Part shown: in pieces, positions 35,641 to 47,502 of the stretch
Numbering within the stretch: position 1 is the stretch's first letter
Layout: the number at the start of each line of letters is the position of its first letter
Source: Gymnothorax reevesii
Taxonomy: Eukaryota; Chordata; Actinopteri; Anguilliformes; Muraenidae
Assembly: GCA_029721435.1 (NCBI GenBank)
Contig: CM056592.1
Span: forward strand, 37,831,611 to 37,895,610
DNA length: 64,000 nt
Direction: 5' to 3'
Notes under the pieces: generated by a model
Seen by the model: the letters and a program-made list of their open reading frames with translations, nothing else
Told to the model about the DNA's origin: nothing
Database searches by the model: none
Program-made: the position numbers and the translations under genes

Positions 35641-36088
35641 ACAGGTCAATAAAATTACTACAACTATATAATATTTCAGTGCTGACTGCAGAACGATTTA
35701 TAAGATGAGCTATCATTCAACCTTTAGATCCTCACACTTTAGAACTGTGGAGGATTAAGCCGCGCACCAGTGAGTGCGAGTACATCGAGAGTAGAGAGTA
35801 GGAAGAGGGAGAGGTACAAGTGGCATTCTATTCTGCTTAAGGTAGCGTTACATCGTTTGACAAGAGCATATTATCTAGATTGTATGTCTAGAGCCCTCAA
35901 GTGGCCGATAGCCTATTTTACTTTTTATTCGCAATTTCGTGGGAATTAGACGTCGCCACTGTTTGGCCCAACCCATCCGCACCCGCTAAATGTTATTAAA
36001 ATAATGACCCGCACCGTCTGACCCGACCTGCGGGTAAACCCGCGGGACCCACGGGTTCCGGGCCGACCCGCGCATCACTAGCGGGGGA

Positions 36089-37684
36089 AATTAAATACGA
36101 CCCAGTCCATCCTTGCACCTGAGTCCAGTCCTTAACTTCCTGTCCTCTGTGCATCTGAACTGAGCACGTAGCACAACCGTTAGAGTCAGGTAGCATCAAT
36201 ATATGACACATCAGGACGAATCTGGGTGCTTTTACCACCAGCCAATTCAAAATGGTTAAATAATATATATATTTTTTTTTTCATTCTCCTACTCCCTCGG
36301 CCATCCCCGGTATCATCTACTTTTGTAGTTATTCTGTATGCCTTTGGTGATACAGCTTCTGTTCTTATGAAAAATGGCAAATTGATTTTGAATACATGAT
36401 ATCCCTCAGTTCAGAATCCAAGCCTTTTTAATTCTGTAATGAGGACTATGTAGTCTGCAAAATTTCTTACTTTTCAATAATTTATAATGGGTGAGAAGAT
36501 GAGTGAGCACTCACTCCAAAGGATTCTCCAAACCGCAAGAATGAGTGTCGGCTCACTTCCTCACACTCTTGTGCACAACGTGATCTACTCAGAAAGCGCA
36601 GCTACTATTTCCCCGACAAAATGTAACGCTTAAGAAACTTAGCTTTTTGAATTATTGTACACTATCAGCATTCCATATCCTGTCAGTTCAACAAACTATT
36701 ATCTATGAGGCACTCAGCACGAATCTTTCATTAAAATTTCTTTCCTTGTTCAAGTCTGACAAAAGTGAAATTATAGCGGTAATGCTTGTTGCTGCGTTTG
36801 TCTCTGTGCCTGCATTCTCATTTTAACTGTGAGTGCACAACATTTCTTTATAAAATCCAAAGCAATTAAAAAGTGATTGCGTAAAAATAATAATAGTAAG
36901 TACCAGGATTGTTTGACTCTAAACTAAGTTCAACAGGGGATTTTTATTTTTCTCATTTTGCTGTTGATGTTACTATTTCAAAGAGCCATTTGCTTGTATG
37001 ACCTGATGTTCACTGTATTGATATTTTTTCTACTTGAATGGCCAAAAGGTGAATGCTATCTTGGACTAGCAATCCTGTCACACAGGATTGAATCATAGGC
37101 GCATATTGGTGAGAAAAATGGACAATTCTGCCTCTGTTGATTCTCCGAAACGCCTCGGGCAACCGTAGTTCTATTGGAGGCAGGTGTGTCCATTGCCAGG
37201 ATCAAATATCTAGCGTAGAAATAATACTGTACTGTGTTCTCACCTTTGATTCAACTAGAATACTGTAACCTTGTAATCGATTTCAGCCCAGGATGGCCTG
37301 TTTATAAAAGGTCAAGCCACAAGCTCTGTGCTGCGAAGTTCAAAAAGATTGAATTTTTGATAAACACTGCATGTGAGTGTATGGCAGCTACTTCAGATAA
37401 AGAATAAAAGTTCAGGTAAACACCGACCGACAGGTCTGATAAGTGTCTTCCCCGTGATTTACAGTGAAAAGTGTCATTCAACCCTAAGCTCCAACTGCTC
37501 CTTAAGGAGGTCAGGAAAACCAATTCCTTTTAATTAAGCAAGTTCACATGGATGGCGATCAAAATGTGGCATACTGTAGAGTAGGTCTGGGAGTTAGCTT
37601 TGGTCTTTTTTTACAACAGAATTATTGTAGCTAAATAAGATACATCAACTAACACATACACACACAAACTCACACGCGTGCATG

Positions 37685-37686
<2 letters not shown>
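36089..37686. other. Non-coding stretch
   Basis: No recognised gene or repeat beyond the continuation of the 34411 MITE flank. Confidence 0.5.

Positions 37687-37728
<42 letters not shown>
37687..37728. repeat. (CA)n microsatellite
   Basis: About twenty CA units. Confidence 0.95.
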
Positions 37729-37729
<1 letters not shown>

Positions 37730-38743
37730 CTTAGTTCAAGTTTGTATCAAAAAACAAAAAACTGAAAGTCATGGGGCAAGGATATATTCACTCATATAAA
37801 AGACAGTATTGAGTCATTTTATCTTTGCTCAGAAGTGCATCAGTGGAATTAGCCGATACTCCATTGTACCAGGTCGGCCTCTGATGATAAACATTACTCT
37901 GACACTAGAGATGATCCCTGTTTTCAGAGCTCCTGCTGCCAATGACATTATTAAGGAGAAGGTGCCATATTGCCGCTGCTGAGGTAAAGAGCAGTGACTG
38001 TGCTCATATTCACTCTTGATTTCTGTTGTCATCTTGCCGCTATATTGCTTTAGCAAGATTGCCTGAAAAGCAATGCACACTGAATCAAAAACTGAAGCAT
38101 CAGTATAATTAGAGACAACAGCCAAGTTCTGACTTCTGCAAAAGCTGTTCTGTAGAATGAAAACAAGTTTGTCTCATTTGGTGATACCAACTCGGCTAAT
38201 TAGCAGTAAGTTTGTAGGTGAATTCATATTCATGTAATAAAATGTTGGCTTCTTTCAGAGGCAGTAGTCGTGCTCACTGAAGCAAATTTGTACCGTTTAC
38301 TGTGCTGAAAACCCCACCGAATTCAATATCAAATTGCGTGCAACATAAAGTCTGGCACTGATTCAAAACTATGAATAAAAAATGCTTTAAAAACACAAAA
38401 ATAGGATGGCTAGGTACCAGTGTGCTCTCCTGAGACTTAAGTCCATACACAGTCCAGTTGATCGACATTAGTATAAGGATTGGCCCGAGCATTTCATGTG
38501 CCTTTTTTGGTCTGTGCACACAAATGCACAGAATTGGGATGAGATACCAAATACATTCTCCGCATTAAAAATGTCACTGCTACTTGGATTAAACAAAGTT
38601 AAATTCTATTTAACAAAAAATAATGATTTTTTTTTTCCAATTTTTGTTTCTGCAGATAAAGTACCTTGCTTGGTAAAAAATCAAAAATGGCGTTTATGTG
38701 ATTGAGATTAAATGAAATTTCACTGTATTGCTACAGTATGGAC

Positions 38744-38745
<2 letters not shown>
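37729..38745. other. Non-coding stretch
   Basis: No recognised gene. Confidence 0.5.

Positions 38746-38783
<38 letters not shown>
38746..38783. repeat. (TC)n microsatellite
   Basis: About eighteen TC units with one interruption. Confidence 0.95.
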
Positions 38784-38784
<1 letters not shown>

Positions 38785-40912
38785 ATTCCAATGAGACATT
38801 CTACTCCTGACATCTAGCTGCACATCTTTGATGCAAACTGAAATAATCAGGAAGTAATTTCTTCTGTGTTATTCTGGCCACAAATTGCACTGATGGCCGG
38901 CGCTATCACCTGCAGTGAGTTTCAGGAAAGAGCTTTCTTTAAGACTGGCGATGTGTTATGGGAGATGAAAACTGCATTTTGATGCCCGTAACCAATCTCA
39001 TCGCACCCCCACAGGCCGCATTGTGCATTCAGCCCACGGCGCTGTGCGGAATAATCTGGAAAAAGTCAGAGGCAGGGCTCTGGCTCCGCTAAACCAGATC
39101 ATGCTAATTCGCACGGCCGTGAAGGAGCGAATCGGAACAAACCTTCTGCGCGTCGTCGGCCGAGTAGTGCCACATATGGCGGGGCTGCCACTCTACATTC
39201 CCCGCACAATGCGGATGCTGCATCCATTCCCTTGCCATCTCCTACGACCACGTCACGCAGGGCGGCAATCGGCATTCCGCGCACATCTCGATCATCACAC
39301 ACCAATCATTGCATAACCACGGATATTTACGAACAAGGCCTTCTCCTTTTTTTTAGTTTTTCCCTGTAAACCCTTTCAGAGTTTTCCTTGTCTACATATC
39401 TGAGACTGACGTGACTCATTACACAGGGGTTATCAAAAGGTTTCAGCGATTCACATCAAAGCTCGATATTCAATTTCCTGCACCTGGGATTTTAGAGGAT
39501 AATCACTGGGAAAATAGTGTGGGAACTGGGGAACATGAGCGAAATAGATGTCATCTTATTTCCTCCTTGGCGTACGTGAAGGGCCGAGCGTGGAGATAAT
39601 GCACCTCTCATGCATTAATGTATGATTTATGGACAAGAATAAGATTTGAATCGATGCGTCAGAGGAGCTCCACTAAATCAAGTCGGTCACGAAATATTAT
39701 CTCATCGCTGACAGACAGGAGTCAGATAGCCTGAGATACCTTGTATCTCCAGGTATCTGGAGATACCTTGGTGGAAAACAGAAGCTCCACCCATCTCCGT
39801 GCACCATGTCAAGACTAACAAGTAAGCAGCGGTCAGGTGGTCTGTCCGTTCCTTCTGTTTAAGCATCAATCATGTCCATCCGCACCTCAGCTCTTATTCG
39901 CTTGAAAGGCTCTTGGGTGCATTGCAAGTGCTTCCCATTATCAGGATGTGACACATGAGTCATGGACTGAGTATGCGAGAGGAGGTTGCTCTTCCTGGAA
40001 GTCATTCTGAATTGATGGAGTGTTTCTTGTGAGACTGCAGTAAATACTTCAGCTGCTCGCCACGAAATAAAGTGCGTCTTGCAAATTATAGCATTGTGAT
40101 CTTGTAAATACTCTGCATTTTTACATGTCAGTCCATTGAGCATCATTACTCAGGTTTTAAAGACTCTGTTGCGATGTTCGTCACGCAATTCAAACTAAAT
40201 ATATATATTCGTCTCTTTCAAGGTTTGAAACATGATGTCCTTTTAATGAGAACTGAAATATTTCTGACCGGGCAATTTGCAGGACTGACGGTGGGGTGAG
40301 ATGGTAGTAGTGCTCAGGTCCTTTGAATGTTTTCAACAACAACTCTGGCATCCATGACACCGTGGGCAAATTATTGAGAATGAGGGCAATGAGTCAATTT
40401 GATTTTTCGCTGAACTTGCTCTCCTTATTATGCTGTTCATATCTGGTATGATGACATTAAATGTGTAAAAATGTAGACAGTTTTATTTTTTTTTTAAAAC
40501 TTGACCTATAAAATAGATTATGAGCAGGTTGTATCTGCCATGGCTAAGTTCCTATGTAGAAAAATTCAATTTTTTGTGTTAATTGCGAAAATTAGGCTAT
40601 GTCAGTCGTCCAAACAGACAGGAAAAACAGTTCAGTGTCAAGAATCAGCAGATATCACAACTGAATAGAAGAAAAAGCAGAGAGAGAATATTTCCCCAAA
40701 ATCTCAGACAGGGTAGAGCAGGGTTTGAGCTACCATAGGTTCGTTTGGGGGCGTAACCTCACCTCCCCAGCTCCTCTCCTATTGGTGGGTGGGTAACAAC
40801 AAATTACTTTAAGCTACTTCGTTCACATCATGATATTTTCTTGTCATACAGGATCTGGAGGTGTATTTTCCTGAATATATTTATTCCACCTCCTAGCAGG
40901 GGCGAAGCAACC
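38784..40912. other. Non-coding stretch with a CpG-rich block
   Basis: The block 39000-39310 is distinctly richer in G+C and CpG than its surroundings and is open on the plus strand for 97 codons (39023-39316), with no known motif. The following 39400-39720 has balanced composition and no simple repeats. Short inverted words (ggtatctccag/ctggagatacc) occur at about 39737-39770. No gene is recognised. Confidence 0.45.
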
Positions 40913-41336
40913 CTAAAGGCCAACGCCCACGTAAATTACGTAAATTAAGATTATGATTCATTTTACGTTACCCAGCAACGAATTAGCTGGCTAGCTAACT
41001 TAGCAGTGAAAAGTTCTCATCAGTGTACCTTGAGTTAAGTACTGTCTAACTGTAGATCGCCTGATAACTTAAATGCCCGCAAAATAACGGATTTCCTTTC
41101 AAAACTGTGACTTGGTTAAAAAGCAGGTTGACAAATGCATGTGAGGTTGCCGCTAAATGTGTGACTAACCATGACAAGGAGAAATAGTTAAATAATTTAA
41201 AATAAATAAATAAAATAATCATTTTAATTGTGTTGACGCTTCAGAAATTCAGCAGTGGCGAATAGTAAAAAGTGAGCAGTGGCGAAAAGTAAAAACCTGA
41301 CGCGTGTCAGACGCTGCCAGTGGGTGTTGGCCTTAA
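40913..41336. mobile_element. MITE with AAGGCCAACGCCCAC ends
   Basis: The left end taaaggccaacgcccac and the right end gtgggtgttggcctta are inverted complements except for one or two bases. The length is about 424 bp with no coding capacity. The words agcagtggcgaa/agtaaaaa are duplicated in tandem near 41252-41296. Confidence 0.65.
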
Positions 41337-41674
41337 CGCATATAATTCTGCGTGAACGTACTCTATGTTACAGCACCTGCAACCCAGTAAAAGTCGTTCA
41401 ATATCATCAGCAAATTTTGATCTTAAGTGATCTGGAGGCTCAGAGCGTAGGAGGGAGATAGTTCCGGAAGTTTGACGCAGTAATCTCTGGAACCCTCAAG
41501 AGTTGGCACAGAGACGTTAAATTTTATTGCCAAAGAGACAACAACAGAACCAGATAAGTAAATAATGCAGTAAATAATTTTAATTTTCTTATGGCAATGC
41601 ATATGTGAAGGTCTACAGATCGCAGACAGTAAGAAAACAGTCAATGCTCATATTCAACATTTGGGATTTGCGAA

Positions 41675-41780
41675 AAATGGGAACTGACCGACTATGACAG
41701 GATCAAAATTGTTATGGCCTGACGAGTGGGTTTGAGCATCTCTGAAGTGGTGTTTCTCTGGGGTGTTTCCTCTTTGCAGA
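41675..41780 (+). pseudogene. Tc1-like transposase N-terminus, truncated
   Basis: The frame from 41675 reads KWELTDYDRIKIVMA, a TGA stop at 41720, then RVGLSISEVVFLWGV. This is the first helix-turn-helix of a further fish Tc1-like lineage. It stops where the dispersed repeat starting near 41784 begins. I found no continuation beyond that repeat. Confidence 0.7.
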
Positions 41781-41783
41781 TTT

Positions 41784-42060
41784 CAATTTCAATTTATTTG
41801 TATAGCGCTTTTCACAGATAAACTGTCACAAAGACGCTTTTCAGTCAGAGATGATTTACTGAAAGGGCAGTGCCCAGCCTATTGCCCGCTACAGCAAATG
41901 AGGCAAAAAACTCCCAGTAGGGAGAAAAATCCTCAAACAGTGGTGAGAAAAAACTCCCCAGTGGGAAGAAATCTCAGGAGGAACCCGGCTAGAGTGGGGA
42001 AGCCCTTCCTCCGCGGGCTAGCTAGTTAATAACTAGCTAATAGGAGGGTCGCCCAGTCCA
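41784..42060 (+). repeat. Dispersed repeat (tttgtatagcgcttttcaca type)
   Basis: The words atttgtatagcgcttttcac, tgatttactgaaagggcag, aaaaactccccagtggga, caggaggaacccggct and cctccgcgggct are typical of a common fish retroposon-like repeat. It cuts the Tc1 N-terminus just before it. Confidence 0.65.
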
Positions 42061-43528
42061 GTGAGTCCCATTTTATTTGACATCATGCGCTTTGGTTGGA
42101 TACATGAGCAACGTTTACATCAACAACATCGGATGCACTGTGGGAGGAGGACATGCTGGTTGAGGGGGAATCATACGCTGGGAAACCCTGAGTTTGGGAA
42201 TTCAAGTGACGTTAATTTGATTGAGCTGTTTTGGCAGCACAGAGGGGACCGTCACAATACTGCCCTCGAAAGCCTAAGCGCAGTAACTACATTTTGGGTA
42301 AAGTGTGAGTTATGCAGTTTTGGGCCTAAAAGTATATGGGGGTCAAGATTTATTGGGATGAAAATTACACCGTGGTAAGTTATTTAACCTCAATCTATCG
42401 CAGATGTGCTTTTCATTTATTGGGACAGCAAGCAAACTCTGCAGCCACTTTTTACCTCTTAAATCATTTTGTAGTTATTGAACTTAGCCTTTTTATTTAT
42501 ACATTTACACAAGCTACACATGTACTATATATAAATATATGACTGTTTCTCTGGCCCTTTATGTGTTGAGGAGGGGAGGGACCTGACCATGATCTGTGGG
42601 GAGTGTGGAATCAGGCTCACTCGTGACTCATGAGCTCAGGCGATCATAGCCATGGCCAACCAGTCTGGCAAACATACAGGATTTACAGCAGACTGCTTCC
42701 ATGGCACCAAGGCTGGGATTTGATAGGAGAAGTGTGTATAATAGTATCATTCACCAGCCCAATCTAATACTCGTCAAAGGAATTGAGAGGCATGTGCGTT
42801 TTCTAGCTTTTTCTGTTAAGGTTGTGTACAAAATGCCAGAAACCTGAATAGTGGCACGATCGAGTCAATGTGAAAACAACGGTCAAATTCAGAAATGGAG
42901 ACTAAATGGAGAGGATGAATTTACATCATCACAAACGAGGTCATTTCCTGCTAAAAGTCATATATGAAGATTTAACCAATTTAGATAAATATAATACGTA
43001 GTACTAGGCTTCATATATTATATTTTTGCTTGAAATTTCGGATATATTGATGGTACTCCTCTGTTTTCTTTATGAATAATATGAGGTAATAATTCATACA
43101 TCGAGACTGAAAATTCCTTTTCTCCTACATGGAAATAAAAGGGAATAACTCATACAACGTATCAAGTGAATATTTTTTATTATTTATTTCCTTGAGATGT
43201 CATACTGCAGACATCAATAATGCATAATTTTCTGGCACAATGCCTCTTTTGGAAAGGTTTATAGCAATAATGGATATGGACTTGAGTTTTAAATATTAGT
43301 GTCTTCTAGGGCCACATCGCTCAATTTGAGAACAGAAAATATTTATATGCAGTCATTTCACGTGAAGCTTTGGGACAATTTGGTCTGATCATTTATATGC
43401 ACAACAGGTAGCAAAATAAGAGCATGATTATGGCACTTTAAATGATGAAAGGTGATGCATTTCAAAGTAACTGAATGCCGTGAAGGATTATGTGCAAGCC
43501 TCGTTAAAGGGTGGTGCAAAAGAGCAGC
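42061..43528. other. Non-coding stretch
   Basis: AT-rich and without recognised genes. Confidence 0.5.
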
Positions 43529-43869
43529 TTAACCCTTAGAGCACTGAAATAAATTAAAAAATATATAGAAAATTTTAATTATCTTGTGCTGTTGAAAAAA
43601 ATCATGCGTTGACTTGTTTTAAAAAAGCTTCCCTGCGGGGCAGTTGCCTCATGATAGGTTTCCAACAGCTTTGATTTTGACATCTTATAACCCCAGTTTC
43701 AAAAATGGATGCTGTGAAAAATGTAAATAAAAACAGAATGAAATGACCTCATAAACCCACATTTTATTCATAATGGAATATCAGCATATCAGATGTTGAA
43801 AGTACGACATTTTACCATTTCGTGGAAAATATTAGCTCATTGTGAATTCGATGGCAGCAACACATCTCA

Positions 43870-44580
43870 AAAAAGTTGGGACCAGGCCTTGTTTTCCATT
43901 GTGTAGTATCCCCTCTTCTTATAACAATAATCTGTAAACGTCTGGGAAGTGAGAAGTCCAATTGCCAGTTTTTTGGTCGGATTCTAGCTGCTCAACAGTC
44001 CTGGGTCTTCTTTGCCGGATTTTTCATTTTATTATTCACCATATGTTTTCTATTGGTGAATGGTCTGGACTCCAGGCAGGCCAGTTCAGCACCCAGACTC
44101 TTCTACTGTGAAACCATGCTGTCCTGATGGATGCATTATGTGGTTTCGCATTGTCTTGCGGACAGATGCAAGGTCTTCCCTGAAAGAGACTTTATCTGGA
44201 TGGGAGCATACATTTTTGTAAAACTTCTATATACTTTTCAGCATTGATAGCGCCTTTCCAGATGCCCACGCCATCGGAACTAATGTAACCCCATACCATC
44301 AGAGATGCAGGCTTTCGAGCTGTGCGCTGACAAGCAGGATGGTCCCTTTCCTCTCTTGTCCTTTTGCCGTGGCATCTGTGGTTTCCAAAAATAATTTCAA
44401 ATTTTTTTTCGTCTGACCACAGTTTCCCATTTTGCCTCTGTCATTTTAATTAGCTTTGGCCCTGAGAAGACGGCTGCGTTTCTGGATCATGTCCTCATAT
44501 GGCTTCTTATTTGCACGATCCAACTTTGACATGCATTTGTAGATTGCACAGTGAACTGTGTTCACAGACAATGACCTCTG
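43870..44580 (-). pseudogene. Tc1-like transposase, catalytic and C-terminal part
   Basis: Minus-strand reading shows, in order, a basic linker near 44500, WSDE-like text near 44400, [12 protein letters not shown] text near 44300, a recognisable GRPCI-F-QDNA region near 44170 in broken frames, SPDLSP/IEN-type text near 44060, and the C-terminal SVPKRLQ-like end near 43940. This is the DDE domain that cuts DNA at the element ends. Stops and small deletions break it throughout. The order and DNA text agree with the family's consensus as I know it. Confidence is lower for individual residues than for the family. Confidence 0.7.
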
Positions 44581-44692
44581 AAAGTGTTCCAGAGGCAAAA
44601 TGGAAAACTGTGGTCAGATGAATAAAAATTTTAAATTCTTTTTGAGAACCACAGACGCCACGCCAAAAGGACGAGAGCCCATGCAGTGAATT

Positions 44693-44944
44693 CTAGTACA
44701 GAATCATACCTGTTTTAATGCAGTGCCGCCTGAGGGCCCGAAGATCACGAGCATCCAATATCGACCTTTTTCCTTGTCCCTTGCACACAGAGATTGCTCC
44801 AGATTCTCTGAATGTTTTGATGATATTATGCACTGATGGTTGGGTATTCAAAGTCTTTGCAACTTTACATTCAAAATTTTCTGAAATTGTTCCACAATTT
44901 TTTAGATGCCTAGTCATATTACTGACCTGTTGCCAATTAACCAA
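44693..44944 (-). pseudogene. Tc1-like transposase, N-terminal DNA-binding part
   Basis: The minus-strand open frame of 83 codons contains VAKTLNTQPSVHNIIKTFRE, GAISVCKGQGKRS and LDARDLRALRRHCIK. This is the helix-turn-helix, the glycine-rich GRPR-type hook and the start of the second DNA-binding region. It is unbroken here, but the first methionine is in an odd context (VNWQQVSNM), and the frame stops at KTGMILY, where the inverted segment begins. Confidence 0.75.
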
Positions 44945-45262
44945 ATTAGTTGCAAATGCTCCTCCAACAGTTTTTGATTACTTACTTTACAAGCCTTTTG
45001 CTGCCCCTGTCCTAACTTTTTGAGATATGCTGCTGTCATCAAATTCAAAATGAGCAAATATTTTTCCTGACATTGTAAAATGTCACACTTTTAACACCTG
45101 GTATGTTGTTAATGTTCTACCGTGAATAAAATGTGGACGTATGAGATTTGTAAATCATTGCTTTCTGTTTTAATTTACATTTTGCACAGCATCCCAACTT
45201 TTTTTTGGAATTGGGGTTGTACATCAACTAACAATTGTTGCATTCAGTGCTCTAAGGGTTAA

Positions 45263-46117
45263 ATATTCTGACTTACAGGGGTGGAGCAATGGCAAACACG
45301 CATGAGAAGTTGATATGCATGAGGAAATGTCGCAAGTTCTCTGCATGAACAAGCACTGCAACCTATGCCCCTATTCCATTCATTGTATTTTGGGCAGTTG
45401 AATGTGTTACATTTAGCACTGAACCAGTCTGAAGGTAAAGAACACTTCAGTGGTCTCAAAAATCCAGATATTTTAATCTCTAAAGCTGCTGCAGTTGGTT
45501 ATCTTGGTGCAGTAATTGGCCCAATCCAAACCTCCATACCCACACAGACTTCGAGGCAGGTTCCCACAAAGTTTGTGAGGGTTTATGGCTGTCCCTCTGT
45601 CAAATTGTAAAATGCTTGAAGGCTCTCTCACTGGCAGTTTGAGCCCTTTATGACCATTTTCCGTAAGTCCGCATTTCTGCCGACTTCGTCTGAGGGAATT
45701 ACCCATGATTAATAGTGCATGACATTAAAACGCAGGGTTACTGGGGAGAGCTTTGAAGTGTAAAAAGAAAATGGTCAACAAAGAAGCAGGGAACATGAAA
45801 GGGGCAACTTACCGTTACAAGAAAAAAAAAATGGCGTAATATTAGAGGCATGCAAACAAGTTTTTGTGTCAAACTTTTTTCATTTTTACTTCACGGTGTT
45901 GATAATCACTCTGAAAGGCAAGAGCCTGGAGGGTGTTCTAATCATGCATTCATCCTATGTGTGTGACCTTGGACGTGAAGAGAGAGAAAGAGTAAAATAT
46001 ACGATCCCAAACCTACAATGGCACGAAACATGTTTTAGCATTGCTAAGGTAAGGTGATATATCGCAAAGTGCTGTCCCATTCATATTGACATTGTATACC
46101 ATCTTGAGTCCTTGCAG
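45263..46117. other. Non-coding stretch
   Basis: No recognised repeat or gene before the possible exon at 46118. Confidence 0.4.
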
Positions 46118-46264
46118 CTTCTGGCACTCAAGTGCTACCTGACCTCTGTTAAGTCCCTGAGGTATCAGGGCTTAAGGCTCCAGGATGAGGAAAAGGATCG
46201 AACCATGAATGTGGACATGATGCCTCTGAGCACAGAAAAGCCTTCTACAGACATCACTCAGTGA
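46118..46264 (+). other. Possible host terminal exon, product unknown
   Basis: After tccttgcag (a fair splice acceptor) a frame runs 48 codons to a TGA at 46262. It begins LLALKCYLTSVKSLRY and ends NVDMMPLSTEKPSTDITQ. The frame stays open upstream to about 46057 but has no early ATG. The peptide is hydrophilic and charged in the middle, like a cytoplasmic tail, and unlike the transposon proteins elsewhere in the window. I do not recognise the protein. The acceptor's pyrimidine tract is weak, and no AATAAA follows closely. It could equally be an accidental frame. Confidence 0.25.
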
Positions 46265-46844
46265 CGTGTTTTCACACATCAGTGTTTGGTCTCATACTTA
46301 CATCTCTGTTATACAATGAAAATAACTTTTTTCCAAACCATTCGCCCCAAAATTTGAAGTAACTGTTGGGAACGACCTACATTATTCCATGGGGCTTTGC
46401 ATTTGGAGCTGGTTCTGGCAGACAACTTGAAACATGCCCTTATTCTCAAAGAAGCTCTTAGGCATTTCTGCCACTATGTAAATAAGGCTATTTAAGCTGC
46501 CCTCCTGATCTGCCTGCTACTGCACTGCATTATTCTCAGCTGTTGCCTGCAGTTTTGCCTGCTGCTGCATCACTCTTGCCTGCTGCCATGTGACATCCCA
46601 CTTCCTTCCCAGCATCCCTCTTTGGGCTCCGAACGTTCCCTCTGGGTCTGTCAGAATCTGAGCCCAGATGCCAAAGTACAGTGCAGTGAACTTTGTCCCC
46701 TTTCTGATTTCTATTTTGGCTTGTTAGTCAATTATAAAAGAGACAACGGGATTAAAAAAGTAGCATTTAAATTATCATTTCATTTTGAAGGCAAAGAGTA
46801 ATTCAAAACCGACGTCACCCATGAGAGAACTAATAAATGCCCCC
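46265..46844. other. Non-coding stretch with TGCCTGC-rich patch
   Basis: Imperfect repeats of tgcctgctgc lie at about 46503-46590. Nothing else was recognised. Confidence 0.5.
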
Positions 46845-46955
46845 CGTAACCTAATAACTGGTACTGCTGGCCTTGGTAGTGACAAATGGGATTTAATGTT
46901 TGCAATAACTGGCAGTGAATCTTTTACATCACTGTAGAGGTGTTTTAGCCCACTC

Positions 46956-47165
46956 CTATTTGCAAAATTGTTTTAATTCAGCCATAATGGAGGGTTTTTG
47001 AGCATAAACTGGTTGTTTAATATCATGCCACTGTGTCTCAATCAGATTCAAATCAGGACTTTGACTAGGCCACTCCAAAAGCTTCATTTTGTTTCTTTTG
47101 AGCCATCCAAAGGTGGATTTGCTTGTGTGCTTCAGGTCATGTTTGCTTGATGTTGCATAACCCAA
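46956..47165 (-). pseudogene. Tc1-like transposase C-terminal fragment
   Basis: The minus-strand frame reads HTSKSTFGWLKRNKMKLLEW, PSQSPDLNLIETQWHDIKQP and AELKQFCK. This contains the region before the third catalytic acidic residue (SPDLNPIE, here SPDLNLIE, with the E kept). The segment is open for 69 codons. The terminal GG-TY-type end is not found downstream. It belongs to a different lineage from 43688. Confidence 0.8.
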
Positions 47166-47502
47166 CTGTGCTTGAGCTTAAAGTCACAAACTGATGGCAG
47201 GACATTCTCCCTTATTTTCTAAAAAGTTTCTCCTTTGACTCATCAGTCCACAGAATATTATCCCAAAAGACTTGGGGGTCATCAAGATGTTTTTTTTTTT
47301 TGGCAAATGTGAGATGAGCTTTTGTGTTCTTTTTGATCAGCAGTGGTTTTTGCATTGCAGCTCTCTTATGGATGCCATTTTTGTCTTGTGTCTTTCTTAT
47401 TTAGGAATTGTGAACTCCTTAACTGAGGCAAGTAAGGCCTGCAGTTCTTTAAATATCAATCTGTTGTTTTGAGACAGATTTCTCCTCTGTGCTTGAATTG
47501 CA

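Larger units (their letters stand above)
34621..36080 (-). mobile_element. hAT element with AACCCG-rich ends
   Basis: The left end taatgatgcgcgggtc and the right end gacccgcgcatcacta are inverted complements over about 13 bp. They are flanked by a perfect 8 bp duplication, gcggggga, at 34613-34620 and 36081-36088. Subterminal AACCC/CCCGC words crowd both ends. The transposase lies on the minus strand (35184-35328) and only its C-terminus is left. A reverse transcriptase fragment on the plus strand lies immediately upstream of it in the gene's direction. Non-autonomous and disrupted. Confidence 0.85.
43688..45219 (-). mobile_element. Tc1-like transposon inserted at a TA
   Basis: The left end (t)aaccccagtttc and the right end gaattggggttg are the inverted ends of a well-known fish Tc1-like family whose ends read caaccccaattcc. 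TA dinucleotides flank it at 43686-43687 and 45220-45221. The minus-strand transposase has a C-terminal part at 43870-44580 and an N-terminal part at 44693-44944. About 100 bp between them is inverted relative to the gene. The copy is inactive. Confidence 0.85.
43529..45262. mobile_element. TTAA-type MITE, family T, split by a Tc1-like element
   Basis: The left end ttaacccttagagcactg and the right end cagtgctctaagggttaa are a perfect inverted pair including TTAA. The left part runs to 43687 and the right part resumes at 45220; together they align with the uninterrupted copy at 23751-23975. Between them lies a 1.5 kb Tc1-like element. Confidence 0.85.
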
